This document shows positions 1 through 11,647 of a stretch of DNA of 64,000 nt, in pieces. Within the stretch, counting starts at the first letter, position 1, and each line of letters begins with the position of its first letter. The position numbers were made by a program, and so were the translations under genes. The notes beneath the pieces were generated by a model, which had not been told where the DNA came from, ran no database searches, and saw nothing but the letters and a program-made list of their open reading frames with translations. The stretch comes from Peribolospora baueri. Taxonomy: Eukaryota > Basidiomycota > Peribolosporomycetes > Peribolosporales > Peribolosporaceae. Location of the stretch: NCBI GenBank assembly GCA_029717555.1, contig JAMDHS010000020.1, positions 1 to 64,000 of the forward strand. The letters are read 5' to 3'.

Positions 1-72
<72 letters not shown>
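1..72. repeat. poly(A) homopolymer at window edge
   Basis: The first 72 bases are all A, followed directly by ordinary sequence. The run lies inside or beyond an intron of the PPN2 gene, so it is not a poly(A) tail of that gene, which runs on the other strand. It may be a genuine homopolymer, a contig end or an assembly artefact. Confidence 0.95.
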
Positions 73-73
<1 letters not shown>

Positions 74-102
74 GGAAAGGTAGTGAACGTAGTGAGACTC
101 AC

Positions 103-1838
103 CATGTCCGTAGAGGACTGTAAGCGGACGGCATGTGTTCTTCCGCTCCTCGGCCTCACCGCCTGCCACAGTGTCCAGACCTCGACTATGCTTATCCGCA
201 CAAGACCGCATGACCTTGTTCCACCCATCGCTCCAAGGTGTCCCTTTGTGTCCGTCCTTCGTCACGCTCCCGTCCTTGAGTAGGCTTCGCATGTTGAGCA
301 GCGCGTACGGGTCCGCGTTCGCTCGCGGCCGCACCAGAAGCGCGAGCTCGGGGTCTGATGGGAGTTTTGCAGAGAGCTGTGAGGCGTCGGAGGCGTTCGA
401 AGGGGCAGAAGACGGGGAGAAGAGGGAACCTAGCTCGGAGAGAGAGGCTAAAGACGAGACGGGTGATTGGAGGGAGTCGACGTCGCGAGGCGCGACCATG
501 CCAGCGTGAACGATGTACGAGTGTAAAGACGGGAGGTGGAGGACAAGCGGGAGGGAGAGCAGGTAGTCATAGTCTTCTCGTGACAGGCGTCTAAATCGAA
601 CGAGGAAATTGAGAAGGAGAAGTAGTTCGCATCAGTCGTCCTTGACCGCCAGGAGCCACCACGAAATCCCGTTGGGCTCACTTTGCAATCTGAAAATGCT
701 CCTGGCCCCATTTCCAGCCATCGGGCACCTTAAGCCCAGAAAGCTGTTCAGCCTCGTCCTTGCCCTTATTCGAGTTGGCGCGCACATCCTCCTCCTCTGC
801 TTCTCGTCGTTCATCGCCCCAGCCGAGCACTTTCTCAAATCGCACCCGATCCTTCTTGCTACCCTTCTGAGACACCCTCTTTTTCGCAGCCTCCATCCAC
901 CCGCGCCATTCGATGACCTTTTGGTCGTGGTTACCTCGCACGCCCTTGGCGCCCACTTCTCGCACGCGAGACAACGTCTTCAAAGACGGCCCAACTCCAC
1001 CTTTAGCTACGAGGTCACCTGCGAGGAGGAGCGTATCGTGCTGAGAGTCGAACGCAATGTGCGAGAGAAGGGCGCTACGAACAGAGAGTGGCAAACGATC
1101 AGGGTTTCCGCCTCAGTGTGGGACAGGCATTTGGCCGCGAACTCACTTGAATTCCTTCACGCTTCCATGCAAATCCCCAACAACGATCAATCGTCTCGCG
1201 CGCGGGCCTTTACCCTCGCCTTCAAGCCCGAGATCCTCCTCCTTGATCTGCCGGTAGTGAATGTAGTGAGCGTAGTCGTGATCTTTCCCCTTGGACTGTT
1301 TGCTCAGCATGAACGCCTCGTCGGAAGAGATGACGGCAAAGTTAGACGAAGTGGGATCGACGTTGAGCTGGCCTACCAAACCGTCCGTCGCTTGTGGTAC
1401 GTCGCCAAGATTGACGCTCTTCCCCCCTACCCACTCTCTCCAGTTCCGCGCGACATCGACTCGCCTTCTGCGGTCGTCGAAGATGCCGAGCCAGAGAAGA
1501 ATGAGGAAGAAAGAGGCAAGAACGACAAAGGCAAAGGTTCGGCGCACGGAGTCGGGGGAGGAGGAAGAAACTGGAAGAACGGCGTCCCAGGCCGAGGCGC
1601 TCTTGGGCATGCGGTTGCCCTGGCCCTGGGCCAACAGTTTGCCGGGCGCGTGGTGGTGCGGGAGGGTAGAGGCGCGGGGGGTGGTCGCCGAACGCCACAG
1701 CTTCATGGAGGTGGGTGAGGTGAAGGTGGTAGGGGAAGACGACGGTGGTGTGAGAGGAGGAAGTTGGCCCGCATCACCGGCGCCTAACGACATGGTTGTT
1801 CTTGCCCCTGTCAGTTTTCGCACGACCATTGAGACCAT
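103..1838 (-). CDS. PPN2: Ppn2-like vacuolar endopolyphosphatase (metallophosphatase), 3' end missing
   Basis: Probably a zinc-dependent endopolyphosphatase of the vacuole, cleaving inside inorganic polyphosphate chains (family knowledge). Exons 1838-1147, 1074-682 and 590-103; phases agree. The N-terminus has one membrane segment (about residues 100-119, TFAFVVLASFFLILLWLGIF), as expected for a type II protein. Then come the calcineurin-like phosphoesterase motifs GDLHG, GDLVAKGG and GNHD, the Ppn2-typical YIVHAGMV, and finally LYGH, where the next His/Asp metal ligand would be split by the intron. The donor at 102 leads straight into the poly(A) edge, so the last exon is outside the window. 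The start at 1838 is the first ATG and leaves about 100 residues before the membrane segment; later ATGs are possible. Confidence in the family is high. Confidence 0.88.
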
Positions 1839-2084
1839 CCGAACCGCTCACCGTTGATCGCCGCAGCAGGAGACGCAGATAGCCAGGCCATGACGTCGGG
1901 GTTTGTTTGACATGATACGAAGAGGAAACTCCAAGGCGGAAAGGAGGCAAGCCTTCCTCCGCCTCCACTCCGACTTCAATTTCGTCTGCGTTGATTGCGC
2001 GAGGCAGGCACGCAACTCAAAGGGAACCTGATGTTACACGTATTGTATCACGACTACTGTACACAAGGCCCGTGCATGCTCGCT

Positions 2085-3491
2085 TCACGAGACACCCCCA
2101 GGGCGCACGGACGCGGCCATGCTGGCCAGAAAAGGGTCCCTTCGTTTGCTGGTGTTCTGTAGAATCTGCGAGGTCAACTTGGAGGCAGCCGTCTGTCGCT
2201 TCTTAGATGGTGGCGCGACCGAGCTAGAGCTCGCATGTCTGCCGGCGTCGGCGGGGACTCGATGTCGTCGGATAGGCGTATTGCTGCCTGATGGGGGCAC
2301 GAGCATCGCGGAATGCAATGAAGGCGGGCGAGAGCGACGGAGAGGCGGATGGGACATGGACGACGCAGACGATGCTCCGGCTTCTCCCCGATCCGGGCGA
2401 TGCGAGTTCGACGAACGTCCATGTGCTCGGAGACCACTCGACCGGTCTGTGGACGACTTCGGGCCCTCATCCACTATTCGCCGCTTGTCCGAGCGCACCG
2501 TAGCCGCTCGTTCGAGAGCCAGATCAAGGCGGGGCCTCTTCCTGCCTGCCTCCTCCCCATTCCCGTCCTCCCCGCCGTCCGTCAGCCGGCCCCTCTCCAG
2601 CCACCGACTTCGCGCCTCCTCCCGCACCTCATCCTCGTCCACCAATCGCTTGCTACTATCCCATCCAATCCGTCTTCGCACTCTTTCGTCTGCCGCTTCG
2701 CGCGTCTGCGCGCGGTGCTTCTCCTCACGGAACGACTTGCGGAGCTTGGACGAGAGCGTGTAGGGGTCCGACCATGATGCAGCAGACACCTCTTCCAGTT
2801 CTTCGAGCCGCTCCGCGTCCTTAAGCATGCGGGATTTATCCTCTGTTGACTTCTCCAGCGCAGCGAATGCGTCGGGAGGCGCGGCTGTCGAACTCTCCGG
2901 CTTCGTCGGGTCCTCGGTGATCGCGAAGCCGCCGTTCTCGGCTGGGTCCCATTCTTCCACCTTTTGTCGGGCGCCTGACTCGACCACGTAGCGGGCGTTC
3001 TAGGAGAAAAAAGGGGACAAACGGAAAGGAATGGTCCGGTCCGGACGACGGGTGGGTGAGCGCCACGGTGATGGTGAGCACACGTCAGCATCATTGCCAC
3101 ACTTACCTTTGGGTCCGTGCGAATCTCGAACCAATGACTACAGAGATGGCACTTGCACCGAAAGCCCCAGATGGGCGTCGAGTAGTAGTTTCCGACCTTT
3201 TTCTTCTCAGCGTTGTACCGCACGCCTTGGCCGATCATGGAGTCGCACCCGCCGCACCAGATGTTGAATGGGAGCTCGAAGCGGACGATGAGGATGCCTT
3301 GGTCGAGCTTGCGCGCGCGGTCGCCCAGGGGGTGCTTGCCATGCAACTGGTTAAGCGTCGCCTTACGCGGATCGTGGTCTGGCGGATAGTACCGCCCCAT
3401 GTTGAAGCCCTGCGTTAAGAAGGCGTACAGCGTCAACGCTCACGTACAATGACGCTCTCGCATACGGTTGGTCCGTTCTACCCACCTGCAT
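2085..3491 (-). CDS. SAF4: Saf4/CCDC130-type splicing factor (Cwc16 family)
   Basis: Spliceosome-associated protein of the Yju2/CCDC94/CCDC130 family, expected in the nucleus. Exons 3491-3486 (only ATGCAG), 3409-3107 and 2999-2085 give 407 residues. The 6-nt first exon is supported by a GTGGGT donor, a CAG acceptor, and the family start M-Q-G-F-N-M-G-R-Y-Y-P-P-D. The body shows RARKLDQGILIVRFELPFNI, the zinc ligands CGGC and CKCHLC, and RYNAEKKKVGNYYSTPI, all diagnostic of CCDC130 rather than Yju2. The C-terminal 200 residues are charged and low complexity (RS-rich), normal for the family. Downstream of PPN2 on the same strand with 246 bp between them. The only unusual point is the tiny first coding exon. 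Confidence 0.92.
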
Positions 3492-4520
3492 CTTGACAGA
3501 TCACGCCTTCCAACAATGCAAACACTGATAGACAGTCGGGCGGTAAAAAGGCACTAGTGCAGCCTGGCGGTCGCAGAGGTGTGAAGGTAAGATGTGGTGG
3601 TGGTGTTGACTGAGGTTAAGGTCGTCTGTAGTGACCGGCTGATACGGCAGCGAGCTAGTAATCTCACAATGATTGCCGCAGCACCCGGCTGCGAATGAGA
3701 CGACGCCTTCTATCATCTCGTCGTCCCACCACGCCACCTCATGCCATCCCAAAATCAAATCCCCACTCCAAAGAGAGCAGCGCTCCGGTCCAGATCGGTG
3801 CGGAGAAACGCTGTCGCATACCGAAGAGAGGAGCACTGCTGTCCAGATCGGTGCCGGCAGCTCTGCCACCATCTACGCCTGTCGCGACACTCCTGCGCTT
3901 TCACGAGTATCTAATTTTGCCATCCGGCAGAGCTGCAGAGGGAATAAAAAGCCCTCATCGACCGAGTATATGAAGACGAAATATTGTGCGTAAGATTCTT
4001 CATCGCACGAGCAAGGGGAGCGGCTGGCTGACGGTGTGCGTGACGACTGTGTGCGCAACTGCGTGCGGCGTTGTGGAAGTGGTCTAATCTGCCGATGACG
4101 GGGATGTCATGCCCCTTTGGAAAAAGGAGGAATCGAAGCAGAGTCGTCACCGGAAGATAGGACAAAAACGGTTGCGTCGAACGCATCAGTGCGGGCATCG
4201 CCCGACAGCTGATCCCGTCTTCCCTTAATATTTGCAAGTCGGACCACATGATGGACGGTGTCCATCAGCTCGTCTAATCCCATTGTGGGAACGGCGCCTC
4301 CTTCCTCCAGGTTCGATATGGCGGCCTCTTCTACGGTGCGTTGAAAAGTCTGCGGGATGATGAGCGAGCCAGACGGAAATTGGACCGAACGTTGAGGTAA
4401 GGAGTCTCTGCAACGCACGTGGCGAGGCGGCGATGGCTACACGTGACCTCATGTTGGGAAATTTGGAAATATCGCAATGACCTCTCTCGACGGCAGGACT
4501 CCATTTACGAGCACCTTACC
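3492..4520. other. 1.0-kb region between SAF4 and the solute-binding-fold gene
   Basis: Divergent upstream region of SAF4 (minus) and the gene starting at 4521 (plus). It holds a 14-bp direct repeat, gtccagatcggtgc, at 3788-3801 and 3841-3854, and a possible small minus-strand reading frame (4107-4452, listed separately). No tRNA, transposon end or other known signal was seen. Confidence 0.5.
4107..4452 (-). CDS. possible small hypothetical gene
   Basis: Two overlapping minus-strand reading frames look partly coding: one starts at 4452 (MRSRVAIAASPRALQRL, mitochondrial-presequence-like), the other ends at 4107 and contains GSLIIPQTFQRTVEEAAI followed by an acidic, hydrophobic stretch with LDELMDTVHHVV. 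They could be two exons of a small protein, but I found no convincing donor-acceptor pair between them. The family is not recognised. It lies in the divergent gap between SAF4 and the solute-binding-fold gene. It may be non-coding. Confidence 0.22.
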
Positions 4521-5955
4521 ATGGCACAGACTAGGAAGCTTCGTGTCGGGTACGGTGCGTAGGAACAGGGGGGAGGAAAAAACCAACCACCCAGCTCTAT
4601 CTGAATCCTTCCCCATATTTTGGGCCTCGCTCTTATCATTTGCCTTTCCCGTCCATGCAGTCCCCGAACACTTTTCCTCCCCGCTCCTTCAAGCGGCCGC
4701 TACTCCAGAGGGCAGAGAGATATTTGAGCTGGTCTCGCAGCCTTCGGGTACGGGACAGATGCAGACGAGTTTGGCGGAGGACAAGATCGACGTCGCCGTC
4801 GCCCTCACGGAGGCGGTCATCGCTGGGATCGCCAAAGGGCGAACAGACTACAAGCTTGTTGGAAGCTACGTTGATACGCCGCTGAATTGGTGAGAAGCGG
4901 CCGCCTTTGTATCCGTGTGTGCCCTTCTGGCTTGTCATGCCATGTCTCACGTCCGCTGGGGAGGATCGTTTCACTGAACTTGCTTCGAGGGCCGTGCGAT
5001 GTCCGACACCAAAGGGCCGTCATCACGGGCAGGAATGCACCGTACAACTCGATCTCCGACCTCCGGGGGACGACCATTGGCATCAGCCGGATAGGTTCGG
5101 GATCCCAGGTCATGGCGTCCGTCATGGCGCTTCAGCACGGGTGGAAGGATGCGGACGGAGGGGTGGATAAACTTGATTTTAAGAGTGAGCGGACTAGCAC
5201 TTTGGTTCAGCGGGACAGAGCAGAAGTCCAGTTTCTATCAACCTAATCCCAAGCGTTCCTTCTTTTTTGGCACCCCTCTCAAGTTAACGACACCTTCGAG
5301 AAACTCCGGCAGTCCGTTAACGACGGTACGACTTCGTGCTTCATGTGGGAGTGGTGAGTCGGACACGAAGTTATCCTTCGAGGCGATGGCCGTTGGGGCG
5401 TTCAATTAATTCCTTCCGATATCGATGGCAGGTTCACCACCAAGCCGTTCCAGGACAATGGCGAGGTTCGCTTCATTGGCAATCAACTGGTGAGCCATAG
5501 ACGTCTTCATCGGTCCGTCGCCATCGCCGCGCTCACCCATCTCGTCTATCGGGGGACCCTCGTTTTCGACCCTATGCATGCAGACGCCCTGGCCGTCCTG
5601 GACCATCGCAGCTTCGACCGACGTGTCCCGCGCGCCTGCGTCGCAGCTCCAAGCCTTCTTCTCCCTCGTCGCCAAGCACACCGCCTCCTTCGGCTCCGCC
5701 GAGTCTCGAAACGGTCCAGCGGTGGAATTCATCAAGGGCCACTTCGGCTATGACGAGAAAGACGTCCGCGACTGGCTCAAGACGTGCACGTGGGTAGGCG
5801 AAAAGGGCGACGCGGAGAGGGTGGGCAGCGTGTCCAAGTCGGTGGTCGAACAGACCCTTGCCACGCTCGGCACCGCCGGCGTGGTCACCGCACCGGCCGC
5901 AGGTTGGGACGTGCGCAGCTTTGTCAACACGGATGCCTGCAAGCTCTTGTCGTAG
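4521..5955 (+). CDS. cytosolic periplasmic-binding-protein-fold protein (Ca3427/THI5-like)
   Basis: Six exons (4521-4554, 4661-4889, 5015-5184, 5284-5353, 5432-5489, 5584-5955; 310 residues). Conserved segments are LRVGYVPEHFSSPLLQ at the start, QPSGTGQMQTSLAEDKIDVA, ALTEAVIAGIAKG, GISRIGSGSQVMASVMALQ, SCFMWEWFTTKPFQDNGEVR and TPWPSWT. This is the type II periplasmic-binding-protein fold of fungal proteins like Candida albicans Ca3427, related to the THI5/NMT1 pyrimidine-synthesis group. There is no signal peptide, so it is probably cytosolic. The His and Cys residues that mark THI5 catalysis were not recognised, so I do not call it a thiamine enzyme. The start at 4521 was chosen because the short first exon restores Y-V-P-E-H. 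An upstream in-frame start at 4477 would read through this donor. Confidence 0.82.
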
Positions 5956-6329
5956 ACGCCGAAGGGCCGAGAAGAAGGAGAAGAATAGAACGAATTCGCG
6001 ATGAAACAGGGTCAGCCGACCTAGACGTGTCTCTGTAGGCACTCGTCGTATGCCCTGGATAGGGGCATTTGGTCGGCTGCGGCACACGCCGGTTGCGGTT
6101 CGACTGCCAACCGTCAGCTGGTCAGGGCGCAGAGAAAGCGCAGGATAGGGGAACACATGAAGACACAAGCGCGCGGTTCTGGGATCTTCCGAAGCAGTCC
6201 GCTCCTTGGAAATTCGAGGCGCGCTAGAGAAGAGAAATCTCGAAAGGAGGTCGCAGTTATGCTGGAAAACATCATCAAAGAATGCAGTGCTATTCTCCAG
6301 TGACAAAGCAGTGACAAGGAGACAACCCT
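5956..6329. other. convergent intergenic region
   Basis: 374 bp between the stops of the solute-binding-fold gene (plus) and the sugar symporter (minus). It should carry both 3' ends. I see no repeat, RNA gene or other feature in it. Confidence 0.6.
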
Positions 6330-9300
6330 TTAGCGACTCCTTCCGTCACCGTCCTCGTCTTCGCCGTCCGAAGGGTCAAGACCACTCCACCTCCTCATAC
6401 GCCACCTGCCCATCCTCTCCCTTTCTACCCGTGTCGGAGGGACCCATCTAGTGATGATGGCAGCCACGAGAGACATAATCCCTCCGAATCGCAGCACCCA
6501 ACCCACGCCTGTCTCAGGGGTGAACGCTTCCGATGAGGGAGCGTGGGGCGGCGGCGGCAGAGGCTTTGTAGTGGTTTTGGCTAGCCTAAATATGACAGAG
6601 GCGACGATGGCGACCTGAGCAGGGAGAACAAAGGGTGGAACATTAGCTGGAAGCTCCTAAACGGTCTTGAGATACTCCGCATTGAAGAAGGCGCCAGTCC
6701 ACTCACAATGAACTGAGGAACGACGACGGAAAGGTTGTGAACTCCCAGAATCGTACCGCCCTCTTCCTCGCCACCCGATGCGGCGAGTTCGCCACTGTCA
6801 CTCCAGCCTTCAACGTCGCTGCCAGACCTCCTTCTTCTCCGAGAAGAATTGGGACTGCTCTCGCGACGAATGAGTGGTTCTCGACAGTCGCCTAGAGCAC
6901 GCTGGAGCTGGTGTCTCGCCGTAGACGTCTCCGCCGCCGCCGAGGCGGAGGCGTACGCCGGGCGATGACCTCGCTCAGAAGATGAGATCGAGTCGTCGTC
7001 ATCAAATTCGTAAGGAGAAGTGCCTTCGCGGTGTTCTTTCGCAAACTCCATCACCTGGAAGCCGTTTACGGGGACACCGTCAAGTTAGAACTCCAACGGC
7101 CAGGAAAGCAGGTCGCAGGTCTACACTCACCAAAGCAAACGGCACCCATGCGGCCACCGCCCAGGAAACGCCGACGAGAGCGATCACAGCCGTTGCCTAG
7201 ACAATGAAAGTAGCATGCAATTTGAGGGTTCGATCCCGGAGAGCACTCATTAGAAAATGTTGGACTCACCCCTTCGACGGTGGTGACAAAGAAGGTAGAC
7301 AGCATGACCACGAAGAACACCAGCTGACCGCCCGTCCCTGTAGGTGCGGAATTGTGAGTAACTGTTCAGCAGACGCACCCTACCATTACAATTAGCATCA
7401 ACTTCCAACCTACAGATGTTGCGTAGCGTGAAGTAACGCTGTACTTTGGCCTTCCATGACATCGCTTTCCTCGTCGTCTTGCGAAGTAGTGGCGTCTTGG
7501 CGGTAGTCTCCGCGGGCAACGTTGACGAGTCGTTCTGAGTCGCATCTCCGTCCACACTAGCCGCCCCTTCAGTGGGCTGCGAGGCGACGTCAGGGTATTC
7601 CGACGGGGACGCCGCTACGTCTTCATCGTCAGCCATATATGGCAGGAAGATGCCAACGATCATGGCAACAATTGAATATCTACGAGGCAGCCCGCAAGAA
7701 CCGAAGTAAAACGGTTAGTGACATGTACCTTCAAAAAACGCGGGAAAATGGGGATAAGATCTCACAGCAGCAAAGCAAAAGACCCTTTCTCCGTCGCCAC
7801 ATCGGGGTCAGGCGGGTGTCGCAGCTGGTTGGTCATAATCTCCGCTATGAAGGTAGTGCTATAGAACAGAAACGGAAACCTGATTTCAAGAGAAGCCAGC
7901 GCCGTTACATATATGTAAGCAAACAATCTCTACATGTATAAATTGAACAGAAAAATGGTTACCTGCTTACCATCCCATGAACGCGAAGAACTGCACGGCA
8001 CAGACACGCCGGATAGGACGAGGAAGATGTCGGATCGTGTCCCAGATGTTCTCGAAGATTTCGACAAATTTGCTGTCAAGGACCAAATGCCCAGGGACGT
8101 ATTAAGCGTCTCGAGATGACGATCATTTTCAGCCGACCCTGGGGTTGAGATCCTCACCTCTTCCCGCCCCTATTCCTCCTCGCGGCCAAATTTTCGCCCT
8201 CGTCCTGGGTCCAGCAGGTGATCGCCAAGCTGATCGCCAAAAAGATGATCGCTACAAGACACAGTTTTCGGAACTGTCCGCCTCCGAGGAACGCCAGCGC
8301 CTCCCACTGCGAGAGATCAAGCCAGCCTGGTGCAACCACGGACATGACGATCAACGAGAGCATGGCATATAAGTGCTCGTCGAAGGGTCCTGCATACCGA
8401 AAGTAAAGCCGATGATGTTTCCGGCGTGCGTCATTCGCCCGTGCCAAGCGTTGGCTTGATTCTGCTGCTCGGCCGGAGCTCGATCGAGGATGAGCTGGGG
8501 GCAGTTCCGAAAAAGGAAGTTCCGAGAATCGACTTCGTGAGAAATTTTTTTTACACAGTCGCGCAGACGGCGCACCGACGATGCGCTCGAGTTCGTTTCT
8601 GCACTGCTTCACTCACAGCCCTACATATCGCCTGCAAAGCATTGAGACTAAAGTCCAACACATAGAAATTGACGATGGCAATCGCCCTTGCCCAGTGCTT
8701 GATATACTCCTTTCTGCTGGGGTCCCAATCACCCTGTCCTCCGCCCAATAAATCCACGATGACGGTGGATACTTCTATGCTGAAGGCGATGAGCAGGGTA
8801 GACAGGGCAACGAGAAAGCCGGACATGGCAATGTGGAAGCGTCTCCGATATCTCGAGTTCGAAGAATCGGAGATGGAACCTGCGATACAAAGAGAAAAAC
8901 AGGCGGATATCATCAGCATGTCAATCGCCATGCTGCCGCCTGAAGTAGATCAAACCTCACCAATCACAGGTTGGGCGACGAGGCCGCTGATCGGCCCTGC
9001 GAGCCAAACGAGGGACGTCAACTCCTTGGACAGCCCCAAAGAGAGAAGGAATGGAGTGCCGTATCTGCCAAGAAAAAAAAATTAATTCAGACAGCACTTA
9101 AGCAAAACAGGTCCGTGCACAGGGGAGACCTAGAGACAATGCAGACCAGCGGTCAAAAGCTATTCACGCTAGTTCCAATGTCCAAGTGAGCTGCGCTCCG
9201 CCCATGCTGATCGTCAAACATATCATGTCCCACGTGCTCAGACTCTTCTCGAATGGTGACCTAAGTCCCATGTATCTGTTGGAGTCGTCGCTTGACGTCA

Positions 9301-9481
9301 CTTCCCGTCCGTCATAAGAGCGTAATTGATGGAGAGCAGGAGACACATTCTGCTTGTATCGGCCATAGGAGGCACGGGACGGCTGGCTGAAGCGCAGGTG
9401 GCCAGATGCAGCAGGCGTATGAGAGTGGCTAAGGCTTGCAGGCGGCTCTTGAGAGCGTGAAGTGTTGGCTTGAGCCGCCAT
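6330..9481 (-). CDS. sucrose/alpha-glucoside:H+ symporter-like MFS transporter (GPH/SUT family)
   Basis: Membrane transporter, probably proton-coupled uptake of sucrose, maltose or a related glucoside at the plasma membrane (by homology to S. pombe Sut1). Twelve exons: 9481-9168, 9064-8961, 8879-8617, 8494-8398, 8326-8158, 8072-7971, 7879-7766, 7679-7414, 7337-7270, 7196-7131, 7054-6707, 6614-6330; 731 residues, all phases consistent. Family signatures include ELAYGTPFLLSLGLSKELTS in the first helix, LAGPISGLVAQPVIG, RALILDRAPAEQQNQANAW, the loop HLPRPIRRVCAVQFFAFMGW, and ILGVHNLSVVVPQFI near the end. Long hydrophilic segments lie at the N-terminus, in the central loop (acidic, Ser/Thr-rich) and before the last helices, as in fungal relatives. 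Divergent from the FIST gene with 225 bp shared upstream. Substrate is inferred. Confidence 0.9.
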
Positions 9482-9706
9482 GGTAAAAGAGAGTTGCTTG
9501 GGCAGGGTGAAGATGGAGATTGTCTAGTTGGTGGTATAAGATAAGTTCACTAAGCGGGGCCTCGCGGGGATCAGCGGCAGAGAGCGGAATGATCGGGAAT
9601 TGCAGTCATCTGACGCATGACGAGCGGCTCCGCCTGACCGACCTTCTTAACAGACAGAGGCTTGTTTCGTTGACTTCTCTTGTTTCGTTGACTTTTCCTC
9701 GACAAC

Positions 9707-11529
9707 ATGTTGTTGGTCGCGGCTAGGGGAGGGCTCGCTACGAGAGCCCGGGCACGAGGGATATGGACATCGGCGGCTACCGTTGTTTCAGCGGACCCAC
9801 ATACGGCCATGAAAAAACTCCAAGAAAGCCTGGCTAGTCTAGCTGGGCCGACACCGGCTGACGATCCGCCTCCTGCGCTCTTTTATACTTTGTCAAAATC
9901 CAACCCTCGACTGCAGGAGGCACTGGACCTCATTAGAGCCTGCTCGAGCACTTCTGCTGGTTGCTTGACGGACGACCTCCACGATTCAACTCAAGCATAT
10001 CACGTCATCTCTCTCGCTGCTTTCCGCCCGTCTTCGTCCCACTCTGTGGTCCCCTTTTTTTCCGCCATTCCGGGTCGGTCGAAAATCGAGGTTGGAAGGT
10101 GGATGACAGGGGAGAGGAGCAAGGAGGGCAGCTGGAGGGAATTGGACTTTGAAGCCGTGTCCGAGGGTAGACCAGATTGGAGGAGCTTGTGGGCGAAGGA
10201 GAATGCCTCGTTGCAAGTCCCTGAAGAACTTGCAAACTTGAGGTGCGCTAGGGTGCTCGTTTTAAAAAGACAAACGCCCCTTCTAACCTGTATCAACAAT
10301 GACCTCATTCCCTTTCTTAATACTCTCCCTCCAGGTCACAGGATGTCCGCTCAATAGCGGTGTTTACAGATACTGCTCCGGAGGGCCTATTGGAGGGTCT
10401 AGATGGTCGCTTCCCTCTCGCCGACAAGGTATGTCCAGCGCTGCTGCTCACACGTATGAGACGTGTCTGTCGGCGAAACCAGTTTTCTGAAGAGCCTTCT
10501 GATCCATCAATTAGCTAGGTCTTGTGGCCTCCTCTACGCCTTTCGTCACTGGTCGACCTTTCACCATGCTGCTCGGCGACAAAGTCGTCGAGTCAGGAGC
10601 TGTGGGATTTGCTCTGTGCGACTCGTCAGGCGCATCTAGTCTTCGAGGGTCGCGACTAGAGTTCAACTCTCTGTCACCGCTCGGACCACGGGAAAAGGTG
10701 ACGAGGTGGGTCCTTGGGCGCTGGTATTGGTAGTATGCTTGCTACTTCTGGAGCAAGCCTCTCGTTTTTTGCTCTTTTTTTTCTCTACAGCGCCCACGAC
10801 AATATCATATCCTCCCTCTCAAACGAAAATGCCACCCACCTCCTTCTCCATCGAATACGTCAGCGAAAAGCGGAAATAGGTGAACTTTCGCTGAAGCAGG
10901 CTCCTTCCCTTGTCAGTAAGGAGGAAGATTTTTGGGCAGGAGTGTATAAGTCGGTGGAGGACGCAGATGTGAGCGTTTCCGTAATTGGGAATACTGCTTT
11001 CTAGCGCGTGCACCAGAGCTCACTCTCCCGAAACCACATCTGGTCATGTCTGGACACAGCCACTGTGCGTCGTGCGCATCACCTCTGGGGACCCGTCCCG
11101 AGGAAGCATGGCGCTCGAGATGGACGACGTCATCGAAGAAGGTTCGTTCGTTCAGGTGAGTCCTGAGCAACGTTTCGCTGCGAAGGATGTCATAAACTCA
11201 GCATGCCACGCACGGCATCTCGGCCTTCTTTTTCGTTCCACTAGTTCTTCGAACGTCCTCAAACGAGCCCAGCGAGTTTGGACCACGAGAGCAGCTCGAA
11301 CTCGTCGATCGGAGGTACCGAACTGCGTTTCCAAGTTTCTCTGCCGATCGAGGAACTGGAAGCAGTGGGCTTCCAAACGTCCGTTAACAACACCCAAGTT
11401 GACACTCTCGTCTTTCCAAAAACTTTTATTGCCGTCAGCGAGAACGGCTTCGTGGTCAGTTCTCGTGATCGGCGACGCAAGAGCTGGATTTGTAAAGTTC
11501 CGGGTTCCGTGCAGTATTCTTTCCTGTAA
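9707..11529 (+). CDS. FIST-domain protein (FBXO22-like)
   Basis: Exons 9707-10242, 10335-10428, 10515-10705, 10791-10968, 11060-11155 and 11245-11529; 459 residues. FIST domains are ligand-sensing modules first described in bacterial signal-transduction proteins and also found in F-box protein 22. Visible matches are SIAVFTDTAPEGLLEGLDG, LGLVASSTPFVTGRPFTML, the short glycine-rich FIST_C core VRITSGDPSRGSMALEMDD and GSFVQFFERP. No F-box was seen at the N-terminus; instead the first 35 residues are Arg/Ala-rich and almost free of acidic residues (MLLVAARGGLATRARARGIW), which suggests mitochondrial import (inference). Tail-to-tail with the RecQ gene, only 118 bp between stops. The acceptor at 11059 was chosen because it alone restores the frame of the VRITSGDPSRG block. 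Confidence 0.8.
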
Positions 11530-11647
11530 AGTCTGAAGGAGAAGGATATAGTACAATACGTGGGCGCCGCTAGAGAATTTGCGCGAATTCGACATCATGA
11601 TGGACATGGGAACAGAAACGAGTAGGAGCTGTGCAAGAGCAGCGGGA

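Noticed and set aside
609-1718. 369-codon plus-strand open frame
   Set aside because: It lies antisense to PPN2 exons, whose motifs and splice sites are conserved; the plus-strand frame shows no protein-like motifs.
7197-7269. tRNA-like T-loop sequence gggttcgatccc
   Set aside because: It sits in an intron of the symporter gene. The flanking bases do not form a T-stem or acceptor stem and no anticodon arm was found.
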